A stretch of DNA of 64,000 nt from Sycon ciliatum (taxonomy: Eukaryota > Porifera > Calcarea > Leucosolenida > Sycettidae). The translations under genes were made by a program, and so were the position numbers. Positions 21,169 to 32,003 of the stretch are shown here, in pieces. The DNA lies in the NCBI RefSeq assembly GCF_964019385.1, contig NC_088654.1:3810610-3874609 (forward strand), in the 5' to 3' direction. Below the pieces are notes generated by a model. The model ran no database searches. It saw nothing but the letters and a program-made list of their open reading frames with translations, and was not told the origin of the DNA. Numbering within the stretch: the stretch's first letter is position 1; every line of letters starts with the position of its first letter.

Positions 21169-23449
21169 TTAAGGGGGCAGCCTACCCATAAATTTCATAT
21201 GGCATTCAATTGACCGTAACTTTGGTGTTTCTCAATGGATTTGAGTGAAATTTTGACCACACACTCCTGCCACTATGCTGGCCCTCAGGACATGATTTAC
21301 AAGTTCTTGCGCCTCACTGACAGGCTTTCCAGGCCGGAAAAACTCAAATTTCCGGCATAGTGCCACGGTGTGCGAGCCACCCAGGAGCCAAACAAATGCA
21401 TTTACAATTTTTTTCACATTTTCGTGCTCATTCTGTTCGTGCGCGGGACTCAAACCTAGAACAAGTCCAGAAGCAGCCATGGGTGATGGGGTAGGGCCCC
21501 TCAACGAGGCCCTGGAATCTGTCACAACGGAACGAGTGGGCGTTCTCTCTAGGGGTCAAACGGGTGTACCGGGTACCCGGGTACCCGCCCGTTAATCTCA
21601 AGTACCGTTAGTAAAAGGGTACCCGTTTGTAAAAAAAAAGAAAAAAAAGAAAAGAAAAAAGGTGATCCTATCGTATTCCAAGACTCAAAAATAGGAGTGC
21701 GGAGACTCTTTTCCTTTTTCCTGTGCATTCCCGCTTTGCAGCTAATGGGGTCGTTTTCGGCACTTGTGCCAGTGGTTGTGAGACTTACCCACTCACCCCC
21801 ACCGTTAGGCGCTGCATCTGCCGCTAGGGTTTATCGGGTGTTAGCGGCCGTCGTGAGTTCCCTTCGGGAACGGATACGATAATTTACTTTACTTACTTTA
21901 TTCCCGCTTTCGACTTTATCAGGCAGGAGCAGGCTGAAAGACAGACTTGACAGTTGTTCTCTCCACTCTAGTGCAAGTAAAAATCCTCGTACTGGAGGTT
22001 TTTGATTGTGATGTGAGAAAATGCAAGACTTGAAACTCGTTCGAGGTGGCAGCTGAGTAACTAGAAAGTTACGATGGTTCTCCGACATCGAACCTGCCAC
22101 AGTACTTGATGAACTAGTGTCACCAGGCTGAGTGACCAGTCGGAGTGTCACAAACGGTGATGTCCGTAGGTGGTAGCTACATGTATGATACTCATGGTTG
22201 TAGTTTGTTCCTTCAATCGACGAGCTGAAAAGTAGTTCGAAATATTGCATACAAGATTACGGATTTGTGAAGATTCATTTCACGAGTTCAACAAGCTAGC
22301 ACTAGCAGCTAGCTGGCCAGCAGCACATCAGCTGTGTCAGGCACCCCAGCTAGCTATGGGCGCGAAAATCTTCTGAATGCAAGGAGTACCAGTTCTCTGC
22401 GAACATAGCAAATAGGATTGCGCGAGATCACGGAAGTTTTGCTAAACCACTCTGTCCTTGCATGGCTTGAATCACATCGATCTGCAGTTGATTTGCGTAC
22501 ATGCATCAAAATACATGTAGCTTGTAGGACCATCTACATGTACGATTGTAAGTAGTTACTGTCTGTGAAGTTATGTACATGCCCAAATGCACGGATGACA
22601 TTCATTTGGAACCTTCATTGCCATAATAATATTATGATACACGAATCAATTGCGAATGTAGTATCAAAATACAACCTGAGAATATACAAATTAAAATCAT
22701 GATTTATGTGAGAAATGCGCAAAAAAATAATATGGCTGCTAAAGGGTAACCGTTAACCCGCCCGTTAAGAAAATTACCCGTTCGTTAGTTAAAGGTACAC
22801 CCGTTTGACCCCTAGTTCTCTCACACACTTCCACAGACCCAAGTCAATTTTTGAATTTTTTTAGGTTTAGGGTGTGCTACGAGGTCGTACCTTTGATACA
22901 ACATCCAGTGCTGGGACCTCCACAGCAAGCCATTTCCACAGCGCTGCACACCAAATCCAGGATACCCTCAGAAACCGGCAAAGACTACCACTCACGTTTC
23001 ACTACTGCCTAGTACTGAATCCTACCTGACTTCTTGACACGACTCAAACCAAGCCACATATCTGCAACGTCACGAGGGTGCTGGCAAAAGTCCTACTGCA
23101 CGGCGGCGGGCTTCGCCCGCCGCCGTGCAGCCCAATACGTGGCTCAAAAACCTGATTTTTTGGACTTGGAGCAAAATTCTGCACACTTTCACGTGTTTCC
23201 ATGATACGACAAGTTGCGCACGGTCTGCTCACATTCAAATACAGTGCTGCCAACAAATGACAGCGTGCAACAAAAAAATCTTTCCTTGCAAGGGCACATT
23301 TTCGGCCATAACTCTTGAACGGCCGGTCAGATCGGGACACAATTTTCAGAGAATTTGCAGCTATTCATGCTATTTGAACTGACGTGGCACTCAATATGAA
23401 TTTACAAATTCGATTTTTCAGCGAATTTTTGGGTAGTCTGCCACCTTAA
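21169..23449. mobile_element. TTAA element A (interrupted by hAT insertion)
   Basis: Ends TTAAGGGGGCAGCCTACCCA and (complement of the right end) TTAAGGTGGCAGACTACCCA form ~25 bp imperfect inverted repeats, both starting at TTAA. Without the insert at 21550-22814 the element is about 1.0 kb. It contains a 35 bp perfect GC hairpin at 23096-23130 (CTGCACGGCGGCGGGC, loop TTC). Non-coding. TTAA targets are typical of piggyBac-type transposition. It shares its right TTAA with copy B. Confidence 0.82.
21550..22814. mobile_element. hAT-type non-autonomous element with 8 bp duplication
   Basis: Perfect terminal inverted repeats begin TAGGGGTCAAACGGGTGTAC and are flanked by the identical 8 bp GTTCTCTC (21542-21549 and 22815-22822). 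The uninterrupted site in copy B reads GTTCTTTC. An 8 bp duplication is diagnostic of the hAT superfamily. The interior holds the ~105 bp dispersed repeat seen at 4616 and no transposase. Confidence 0.9.
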
Positions 23450-24489
23450 GGGGGCAGCCTACCCATAAATTTAATATGGCATTCAATTGACCGTAACTTT
23501 GGTGTTTCTCAATGGATTTGAGTGAAATTTTGACCTCACACTCCTGCCACTATGCTGGCCCTCAGGACATGATTTACAAGTTCTTGTGCCTCACTGACAG
23601 GCTTTCCAGGCCGGAAAAACTCAAATTTCCGGCATAGTGCCACGGTGTACGAGCCACCCAGGAGCCAAACAAATGCATTTACAATTTTTTCCCATTTTCG
23701 TGCTCATTCTGTTCGTGCGCGGGACTCAAACCTAGAACAAGTCCAGAAGCAGCCATGGGTGATGGGGTAGGGCCCCTCAACGAGACCCTGGAATCTGTCA
23801 CAACGGAACGAGTGGGCGTTCTTTCACACACTCCCACAGACCCAAGTCAATTTTTGATTTTTTTAGGTTTAGCACGTGCTACGAGGTCGTACCTTTGATA
23901 CAACATCCAGTGCTGGGACCTCCACAGCAAGCCATTTCCACAGCGCTGCACACCAAATCCAGGATACCCTCAGAAACCGGCAACGACTACCACTCACGTT
24001 TCACTACTGCCTAGTACTGAATCCTACCTGACTTCTTGACACGACTCAAACTTGCCAAAGTCACTAAATCAACGTCAACTACAATAATCAAGCCACATAT
24101 CTGCAACGTCACGAGGGTGCTGGCAAAAGTCCTGCTGCACGGCGGCGGGCTTCGCCCCCCGCCGTGCAGCCCAATACGTGGCTTAAAAACCTGATTTTTT
24201 GGACTTGGAGCAAAATTCTGCACACTTTCACGTGTTTCCATGATACGACAAGTTGCGCACGGTCTGCTCACATTCAAATACAGTGCTGCCAACAAATGAC
24301 AGCGTGCAACAAAAAAAATCTTTCCTTGCAAGGGCACATTTTCGGCCATAACTCTTGAACGGCCGGTCAGATCGGGACACAATTTTCAGAGAATTTGCAG
24401 CTATTCATGCTATTTGAACTGACGTGGCACTCAATATGAATTTACAAATTCGATTTTTCAGCGAATTTTTGGGTAGTCTGCCACCTTAA
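23446..24489. mobile_element. TTAA element B (uninterrupted)
   Basis: 1,044 bp copy without the hAT insertion, with the same ends as copy A. It retains a ~37 bp segment (CAAAGTCACTAAATCAACGT region, 24057-24092) that copy A lacks. The GC hairpin at 24135-24169 has one mismatch. Both ends share a single TTAA with the neighbouring copies. Confidence 0.85.
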
Positions 24490-27400
24490 GGGGGCAGCCT
24501 ACCCATAAATTTAATATGGCATTCAATTGACCGTAACTTTGGTGTTTCTCAATGGATTTGAGTGAAATTTTGACCTCACACTCCTGCCACTATGCTGGCC
24601 CTCAGGACATGATTTACAAGTTCTTGTGCCTCACTGACAGGCTTTCCAGGCCGGAAAAACTCAAATTTCCGGCATAGTGCCACGGTGTACGAGCCACCCA
24701 GGAGCCAAACAAATGCATTTACAATTTTTTCCCATTTTCGTGCTCATTCTGTTCGTGCGCGGGACTCAAACCTAGAACAAGTCCAGAAGCAGCCATGGGT
24801 GATGGGGTAGGGCCCCTCAACGAGGCCCTGGAATCTGTCACAACGGAACGAGTGGGCGTTCTCTCTAGGGGTCAAACGGGTGTACCGGGTACCCGGGTAC
24901 CCGCCCGTTAATCTCAAGTACCGTTAGTAAAAGGGTACCCGTTTGTAAAAAAAAAGAAAAAAAAGAAAAGAAAAAAGGTGATCCTATCGTATTCCAAGAC
25001 TCAAAAATAGGAGTGCGGAGACTCTTTTCCTTTTTCCTGTGCATTCCCGCTTTGCAGCTAATGGGGTCGTTTTCGGCACTTGTGCCAGTGGTTGTGAGAC
25101 TTACCCACTCACCCCCACCGTTAGGCGCTGCATCTGCCGCTAGGGTTTATCGGGTGTTAGCGGCCGTCGTGAGTTCCCTTCGGAGTGGATTTCTGGGATT
25201 GTCTGAGTGCCCAATTGGACAGTCAGCCAGTGCCAAAGAGTAAGCGAATTATCCTGGGAGATTTTAACACGAATGCTATCCCGCCTCACTCTCCTCAACT
25301 CAAGTACCTCAACCAACTCTGTGCAGAGCACTGTCTGCACAATATCATCACAGTACCAACACGGCTACCATCGAACACGTGCCTGGACCTGGTTCTACTG
25401 GAAGCTGGGCTTTGCCATGAGCAGCCCTCAGTCACTGCCGTGGACGACCTTAGTGACCATCACCTCGTAGTGTTTGACCTCCATCTCCACAGCTGGCACC
25501 GCATTCAAAAGCACGCCTATCGCAGTATTAGAAAACCTGGTATTGCCGCAATCGACTTCCGAAAGTTCAAGGAGGACGCCCGAGCACTTCTGGCAGTCAA
25601 TTACAACGATGCAACTATTCATCTTCAAGCCGAAACTTTCCTGACATCACTAGCTGACCTTACTAACCGTCATGCTCCAGTGCAGCTAGTCAGATACCCA
25701 ATCTGTCCTAAACCTATACCTCACTCTTGGACAACTGCTGAACTGCAGCAGCTGCACCATACACGGAGGAACTTACACCGACAGCTTCAGCGTAGGCCAG
25801 ACGACTCAGCTCTTAAACAAAGGTATCGTGCAGCCAGGCGTCAAGGAAAGCGCTTGAACAGACAACTGAAGTCACAGTTTTTAATCAAGAAATTCCAGGA
25901 TCTAAGGAATGACCCAAGAGGGCAGTGGCGTCTGCTTAACGGCATGACTGGTCGTAGACCCACCCGGAACCAGCCCACTGCATCAATTTCGTCGCTGACT
26001 GATACGTTTGCAGCCATTGTTCAAGACACCAACAGGCCTGGGGTTCTACAAATTCCACCTGAAGACAATGAGCAGCTACCTCATCTCACGAATTTCCAAC
26101 CAGTGACAGTACAACACGTGTCCGATATTCTGAAGTCTCTTAATTTGTGCAAATCCCCAGGTCCAGACAACGTGCTACCATCCATACTGAAGAATGGTGG
26201 AGATGCTATTGCTGAGTACCTCACGGACATAGTGAACGAGTCCCTCCAAACTGGTAATGTCCCCACCGTCTTTAAGCAAGCTATCATAAGTCCACTTATG
26301 AAATCTGGAGACCCTGATCTGGCGGCAAACTACCGCCCAGTTTCGCTGCTGCCTATATGTGCCAAGGTATTAGAAAGAATAGTACTGGACCAGATAACGA
26401 AATTCTTCGCAGATAATGGCATTGAACACGTACCAGACTCTCAATTTGCATACCGTCGCAACCACTCTTGCGAAGACTGCTTGGCTCTAGCTGTGAACAG
26501 ATGGCTTTCTGCATTGGATAGCAACGAATACTGTGGTGTCATCTTCGCTGACATGAGCAAAGCTTTTGACAGAGTGGCACACTCCGCCCTCATCCAGAGT
26601 CTACATGACACAGGCATCAGAGATGTTGCCTTGAATTGGTTTTGTAGCTACCTGTCTGACAGAATACAAACTGTGAGAGTTGATCAGGAACTTGGACAGT
26701 CACGCCCATGCTCCAGAGGAGTGCCCCAAGGCTCCGTTCTGGGCCCAGTCTTGTTTTGTATCTACATTCGCGACATAACACCCTGTTTTAGGTTTAGCCA
26801 AGACCAGGAATATGCCGATGATATTGCATTTTATGTCCGGCATAGTGACTGTGATACTGTGTTGGAGCGTCTCACGGCGGACCTTGCTGCTCTGGACAGC
26901 TACCTTACAGGGAAGGGACTGGTTCTTAACCCTGATAAGACACAATTTCTGCTACTACGTCGCCCAACTAGTCCCTTACCCACCACTATGTCCATATCAT
27001 GCCGCAACTCCACTCTCTATCCTGCGCACACAGCCAAATACCTGGGCCTCATTGTGGATGAGCACTTGGCATTCGATGCTCAAGTAGAGCGAGTTTGCAT
27101 TGCCGTCAAGCAGAAGGTCGGAGCCTACAAGCATGCCAGGCAGAACCTGAACCACAGAGCGCGTCGTCTTTTCTATCTATCTATTATTCAATCCACCCTT
27201 GAGTATGCTAGCTCTGCCTACATTAACTGTCTATCTCACCGTTCATACAACCAGCTGATCACAGCCAGCCGTACTAGTCTTAAAAGAATATTTGCCCTTG
27301 ACCGCAGAACTCCCACTGAGACCCTGTACGCTTACACCAAGATCTACACACTAGAGCAACGCTTAAATTTCAAGCAATACGTCTTTGTCTTTCGCTGTCT

Positions 27401-27932
27401 GCATGGTTTATCTAGCCCACTTCTCAGCCTCCTATTCACTCCCCGCTGCACTGGCCCACATTCTGCTGCCACAACTCGGGGCCAAGCTACAGCTGCTCTT
27501 GTCTTGCCTGCCTGCCACTCCCGGTATGGTTTCCATTCCATTGCGTATCTTGGTGCCGACAGGTGGAATGCGCTGCCTCCATCTTGTCGCCTGGCCGAGT
27601 CGCCTGCTTTGTTTCGCGCTCACACAAAGTCTCATTTAGGGTTCCCAGTAAAAAGGCAACATTGCCTGTTGGGAAATCCCTAACAAAATAAGAAAAAATA
27701 ATAATAATAATAATAATAATAAATACAGTGCTGCCAACAAATGACAGCGTGCAACAAAAAAATCTTTCCTTGCAAGGGCACATTTTCGGCCATAACTCTT
27801 GAACGGCAGGTCAGATCGGGACACAATTTTCAGAGAATTTGCAGCTATTCATGCTCTTTCAACTGACGTAGCACTCAATATGAATTTACAAATTCGATTT
27901 TCAGCGAATTTTTGGGTAGTCTGCCACCTTAA
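24486..27932. mobile_element. TTAA element C, split by hAT piece and retrotransposon
   Basis: The left end 24486-24865 is followed by the same hAT element at the same GTTCTCTC site as in copy A (24866 to about 25182), then directly by a non-LTR retrotransposon (25183 to ~27722). The right end of the TTAA element resumes at AAATACAGTGCTGCC (27721-27932). The right part of the hAT element and ~0.4 kb of the TTAA element are missing. Confidence 0.8.
25185..27683 (+). CDS. non-LTR retrotransposon pol, 5'-truncated
   Basis: An 832-codon uninterrupted frame. Residues 1-100 are the C-terminal half of an APE-type endonuclease (ILGDFNTN; LDLVLLE; DLSDHHLVV). A reverse transcriptase follows: NYRPVSLLPICAKVLERIV, then FADMSKAFDRV, GVPQGSVLGPVLF and the catalytic YADD at 26811-26822. 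The C-terminal part (SLKRIFALDRRTPTETLY ... WNALPPS) is typical of CR1/L2/Jockey-like elements. The N-terminal endonuclease half, any ORF1 and the 5' end are missing. The frame has no stop or frameshift, so the insertion is probably young. It ends in an (AAT)n tail at ~27700-27722. The endonuclease nicks target DNA and the RT copies the element RNA there. Confidence 0.92.
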   Translation: MDFWDCLSAQLDSQPVPKSKRIILGDFNTNAIPPHSPQLKYLNQLCAEHCLHNIITVPTRLPSNTCLDLVLLEAGLCHEQPSVTAVDDLSDHHLVVFDLHLHSWHRIQKHAYRSIRKPGIAAIDFRKFKEDARALLAVNYNDATIHLQAETFLTSLADLTNRHAPVQLVRYPICPKPIPHSWTTAELQQLHHTRRNLHRQLQRRPDDSALKQRYRAARRQGKRLNRQLKSQFLIKKFQDLRNDPRGQWRLLNGMTGRRPTRNQPTASISSLTDTFAAIVQDTNRPGVLQIPPEDNEQLPHLTNFQPVTVQHVSDILKSLNLCKSPGPDNVLPSILKNGGDAIAEYLTDIVNESLQTGNVPTVFKQAIISPLMKSGDPDLAANYRPVSLLPICAKVLERIVLDQITKFFADNGIEHVPDSQFAYRRNHSCEDCLALAVNRWLSALDSNEYCGVIFADMSKAFDRVAHSALIQSLHDTGIRDVALNWFCSYLSDRIQTVRVDQELGQSRPCSRGVPQGSVLGPVLFCIYIRDITPCFRFSQDQEYADDIAFYVRHSDCDTVLERLTADLAALDSYLTGKGLVLNPDKTQFLLLRRPTSPLPTTMSISCRNSTLYPAHTAKYLGLIVDEHLAFDAQVERVCIAVKQKVGAYKHARQNLNHRARRLFYLSIIQSTLEYASSAYINCLSHRSYNQLITASRTSLKRIFALDRRTPTETLYAYTKIYTLEQRLNFKQYVFVFRCLHGLSSPLLSLLFTPRCTGPHSAATTRGQATAALVLPACHSRYGFHSIAYLGADRWNALPPSCRLAESPALFRAHTKSHLGFPVKRQHCLLGNP

Positions 27933-28999
27933 GGGCCTATCCACACTATGTAATAAAAACGGTGTGCCGTTCCAGAGTAGATCTACGTGACGTACACGCG
28001 ATGCTCTGTCCACACTGCACTCTGTCACCAGTGTAACTACGTCGTGTACCTGTTCATATTTTCTCTATTGCACAATGTTTGTAGCGCGTAGACCAGGAAA
28101 GGACTCCCTGGCTTGGTCTAGACCTACCCAGCTAGCTACAAAACAAGTGGCGGGCCAGCGATGGCAGCACTGACGCCGAGCTCAAGGAATATCACCCCGA
28201 ACTCTGTTCCAGGTGCGGAAATTTGGCAACCGTGTGACTCTCGCGGCAGCGCAGCGCCAAGGTCGAGGCCGGCTGTAGCATCGCTTGACGAACCAGTTGT
28301 TGTTGTAGAAGTTTATTTAACGTCGCACCACAAACAGGCGATTTCGCCTCCTTTGATACATGTGGACGACAGAAGGAATGAGAGAGGGGGGGGGGGGGGA
28401 CAGAAGTATGGAGAGAGGAAGGGTAGAAATAAATAAGCAATCAACCTCAGGGCTACACCAAAGCAAAAACGGAATGGGAACATACTATAACCAGTGTTGG
28501 TGGCCGCCGTGTATTTCCAGTAAAACTCCCTGGCTTTGGCCTTCACGTTGTCAATTTTGGTCACAAGAGGGTTCTGCTTCCTCTCCAAACAATTCTTTCA
28601 AATCAGTGCTAGATCAAATTTTCAGTGAATTCTCCGAGTCTCGCACTACACCTTCCTCTTCATCAGACCCCCGGGATTTCTCTGCATGTCCAGCCATGAC
28701 TGTATCAATGTCGCCTCCGAGTGGTCGCTGAAACGGACGTGTGGCAACTCCAAAGCGAAAACAAGCGGCAGCTGGAAACAGCAAGAAAAAACTGCGATCC
28801 ACAAACTCCATCGAGGCTCACACAACAAACACTGCAAAAACGGCACGTAGATGAGAAACGTGCTTTGTACAGGGGTCCGCGACTCACGTTCCGCGTGAAT
28901 CCCACGTTCCCCGTTTTCGGCCATTTTTCGTCACTCACCTTGGCAACAAGCATGTTTACGGCGTGTTTACGTGGTTTTCTACCTAGTCTGGACAGGCCC
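27933..28999. mobile_element. Harbinger-like element, TAA duplication
   Basis: Inverted ends GGGCCTATCCACACTA and (complement of right) GGGCCTGTCCAGACTAG are flanked by TAA on both sides (27930-27932 and 29000-29002). Ends starting GGGCC with a 3 bp TNA duplication fit PIF/Harbinger. No transposase is visible. A retrotransposon 3' end is inserted at 28298. The element abuts TTAA element C. Confidence 0.7.
28298..28488 (-). mobile_element. retrotransposon 3' end with 7 bp target duplication
   Basis: 191 bp flanked by AACCAGT on both sides (28291-28297 and 28489-28495). Read on the minus strand, it is a 3' untranslated end closing in (CAA)n. It matches the last ~190 bp of the antisense insertion at 41045-41902, including CGTCGCACCACAAACAGGCG (plus strand) and a poly-G run at 28386. 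It is a strongly 5'-truncated copy. Confidence 0.85.
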
Positions 29000-29121
29000 T
29001 AAAAAGGAGTCAAATACATGTATAAGCGGTCAATATAGCCCTAAGGAGTGAAATATGCAGGAATATTTGACTGCTTAGGTATGGCTAAAATCTATGCGAG
29101 TCAATACTAAGGGAGTGATAA

Positions 29122-29175
29122 ACAACCATAAACCGGTTGGTAGAGTCTTGGTCTTGCCAACCGGTTTATGGTTGT
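29122..29175. repeat. perfect 19 bp-arm hairpin
   Basis: ACAACCATAAACCGGTTGG and its exact complement surround a 16 bp loop. No function is seen; it may be a tiny foldback element. Confidence 0.75.
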
Positions 29176-29543
29176 AACTAACTACTAACTACTAGTGATT
29201 ACTTGTAGTCAGGAGCACTGTTTCCCATGCAGTGTGTCCTGGCCTTGTTCACGCTGTCGTCCCAGTGGCTTCTACTAGCCGCGGTTGCTTCTTGCTACTC
29301 ACAGCCGTCCTATCACACCTGGCTACTATGAAACAGTTTATCACCCGTTTAGTTTATCGCAGTATTTGCCCCCCTTGTTCTTTTGCTTAGCACTAGCCTT
29401 TGCGCCTAAGACGTGCAATTGGTGAAAACTACTGTATCCTAGTTTTTCTGGTTGTAGCAGACATATCGATCAGTACATCAGTGCATCAAAGTCAACAAAT
29501 TATTATTTAAAAGTGTTGCGGTGAAAAAGTAGGACAAAATGTG

Positions 29544-29681
29544 TAATGCCTAACTGTCCACCAACGTAACCAGATCTTATACCGTCAGCGAGTGCGACAA
29601 AATGGCACAAAACTGACAAGGAGTACTTAGACATTCTGAGACATTCTGGTTACGTTCGTGGACAGTTACCGGTAGGCATAA
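29544..29681. mobile_element. short inverted-repeat element
   Basis: TAATGCCTAACTGTCCAC and GTAACCAGA on the left pair with TCTGGTTACG and GTGGACAGTTAC ... GGCATA on the right. The interior (CAAAACTGACAAGGAGTACT) resembles 48895-48935, so the two belong to one family. Confidence 0.65.
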
Positions 29682-29754
29682 GTCGTAACATTTTATCCTT
29701 CTCCTTTTTCCTTTTTCATTATAATTTTAATTGGCTCACCATCCGAGCTAAAAG

Positions 29755-29990
29755 TGTTGAAAGCACTGAAATTAGCAGAACTATGCAAACCTTATGCCAG
29801 GTTATGGCAGGCACTTCCTTATTATTCTGCTCCATTTCTTTATCCACATACATGTACCAGACATGCATGTACCAGACATGCATGAAACATACATGACATT
29901 GTGTGGATCTACCAGAAAAAGAACGAAAATCTGCGAATTGCTCTGCTGGCAAATTATTTTCTGCCGGCATTATCAGGCAAGGGCGGCTGG
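29755..29990. mobile_element. degenerate copy of the ~200 bp inverted-repeat family
   Basis: Recognisable pieces in order: AGCACTGAAATTAGCAGAAC, CAAACCTTATG, TCTGCTCCATTTCTTTATCC, CATGCATGAAAC and CTGCCGGCATTATC. It has internal expansions, including a doubled ATGTACCAGACATGC. Confidence 0.6.
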
Positions 29991-30099
29991 GCTACTTTGT
30001 GCAGTCCCACTCAATTCCTGTCCTGTTCGTTCTGTCTTGGTCCTTTCCTTCCGTACTGTTCGCTCTTTTTTGTTTCCTCATCTTTTTTTTCCCTTGCGA

Positions 30100-30240
30100 G
30101 TCGGGCGTGCGGTTAATTCTAGCAAGCGAAGTGTATGTGGAGCAAAGCGGGGGTCCCTGGTTCGAGTCCTGGTGGTGACAGTCAATTTTTTTCTTCAGAC
30201 GTTTCCCCTTTGCGTCTTTCCGGGCCTCAAACCAGTGAAT
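30100..30240 (+). mobile_element. tRNA-derived SINE, partial copy
   Basis: Contains GGGGGTCCCTGGTTCGAGTC (an RNA polymerase III B-box) followed by CTGGTGGTGACAGTCAATT and a tail with CTCAAACCAGTGAA. All of these are shared with the copy at 57.9 kb (reversed). The A-box half is diverged. Confidence 0.6.
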
Positions 30241-31115
30241 ATGACGTGTATGTATACTTGTAACTTGGAAAATGTCTCTGAGAAGGAAGTGTGGTGCTAT
30301 TAGTATTAGACTGCGGAACAATGGGAAGTAAAGCGCACAGCAAACTCAACACACACACTGTACTTGCTCACTGCTAAAATTGGTCACGTGGGTCTCCCCC
30401 AGGAGAGGGGAGAGAGGAACTCAAGCGCACACACACACACGCACACACAAATTGAGACCTAGTATTGTAGTTCTTTCGAAAGGTTTCTCCGTCCAGGGAC
30501 AATACAAAGCATGTACATAGGGAAAAATTGTACATGAACACATCATACTGATGAAAGTAAGGGTGAGCAGGGATAATCGGCATTCACATTGTCTATGGTC
30601 TTCTTTGGCAACAAATACTTGTCGAGGTAGGCCAGAGAGCGCAGTTGCGGTATGGTGGTTGATGTAAAACTAAAATGATCATACTGGTAATAATTACAGT
30701 CGATCTGATAAGTTCATAACAACAATTGTCAACTCAAGATGATCAATGAGATAATCAAGAAAAATCAATTCTGGAATATGCAGCGATAGTACTTTTTAAA
30801 CATAATAGAAGATCTTTTTGAGATATGATCTAAGCCCTCTTGATTGGACATAAGGATAGCAATGAAGGTGGGAAGCGAAAACAGAGGGATATGCCAAGCT
30901 CCACCGCAGCATGGCTCTTGCGTCTTGGAAACCGTATACAATTCCGTGTTCAGAGCAGACAATGATGATTTTCAGTGGATTCGGCCACATCCAAATTCGG
31001 ACAATCACATGCACGCATGCATGCACACGCACACATGTGTGCACATATGTACATGTACACACACACGCACACAAACAGACACACACACACACTCTCCCTC
31101 TCTTTCTCTCACTCA
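30241..31115. other. gene-free stretch before the lipase
   Basis: Short (CA)n patches at 30429-30449 and 31015-31090; nothing else recognised. The latter patch lies just beyond the stop codon of the lipase. Confidence 0.35.
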
Positions 31116-32003
31116 CTACGTATGCGTGTTGACACCCAGGTAGTTATAGTGAGGCTTGAGACTGAGCTGTATACTCTTGTCGGATACCTTGGCCTTGCCG
31201 ACATGCCGTGGCCATCTCAGGATATCGCCCATAGAGTACGGCACCACATCAAACAGGTTGTACACGCGTAGGGCCTGACGAATGGCACACGAATAGTACG
31301 TGCTGAACGCACGGTCCGCCATCTCCGGCGCTCCGAACGTCACCAGGATGGGCTGCTTGCGAAAGCGGCGCAGTCTTACGTCCAGCGTTGCCAGCGCCGC
31401 AAGAGCACCTCCCAACGAGTGGCCGGTCACGTACAGCGGCGCGTTGGGATGCAGCTGCAGCGACGCGTTCACCGCGCGCAGCAGGCTGCGACGGAAATCC
31501 ACGTACGCCTCGTAGAAGCCGCAGTACACACGGCCCGGCACCGTCTTGCCAAGATGATGCGGCACGCAGCTCGTGTTTCCGAAATCCAAACCATTCAGAT
31601 TCACCCGCAGCCAGTTCTTGTTCCAGAGGCTCGTGTCCACGTCGTTAGTCGTGGTGCCGCGGAACGCCAGTACGGTGGCATTCAACTCCGGGTCATAGCC
31701 CACTAGTGCTTTGGTGTTAAATTTACGTTTGTAGATTATCTTGTGCAGTTGAAAGTTGGCGTGATGCTCCTGGCACCAACTGCACGTCCAGTTTTCCAGC
31801 GCCCTCTCGTCCACGTCATACACGGCCTTGCAGAAGCTCATCAGTCTCTGGTCACGCGTCATGCGGAACTCGCTGTTGTAGACGCACTTATTGCGGCGCA
31901 ACTGTTCGTTGAGTCTCTCGCGTCGGCCGTCCTTCGCGAAGAACACGCTATACGCCAGATAGGCGACCACGGCGACGACGACAGTGGAGCGTAGGCGAGC
32001 CAT
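31116..32003 (-). CDS. class 3 (fungal-type) lipase, membrane-anchored
   Basis: An intact single-exon ORF of 295 residues starts at an ATG. Residues 7-23 (VVVAVVAYLAYSVFFAK) form a signal anchor or uncleaved signal peptide. The alpha/beta-hydrolase core has AFRGT (113-117, oxyanion strand), the nucleophile elbow GHSLGG (194-199, Ser196), Asp252 in FDVVP and His285 in KPHYNYLG, which together make a complete catalytic triad. Paired cysteines (74/77, 146/161) suggest disulfides and so a luminal or extracellular catalytic domain. Class 3 lipases hydrolyse acylglycerols or related esters; the substrate is not predictable here. Like the GH125 gene it is intronless and GC-rich compared with its AT-rich flanks. 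Its stop codon borders a CA/CT-rich tract. Confidence 0.9.
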   Translation of the reverse strand: MARLRSTVVVAVVAYLAYSVFFAKDGRRERLNEQLRRNKCVYNSEFRMTRDQRLMSFCKAVYDVDERALENWTCSWCQEHHANFQLHKIIYKRKFNTKALVGYDPELNATVLAFRGTTTNDVDTSLWNKNWLRVNLNGLDFGNTSCVPHHLGKTVPGRVYCGFYEAYVDFRRSLLRAVNASLQLHPNAPLYVTGHSLGGALAALATLDVRLRRFRKQPILVTFGAPEMADRAFSTYYSCAIRQALRVYNLFDVVPYSMGDILRWPRHVGKAKVSDKSIQLSLKPHYNYLGVNTHT

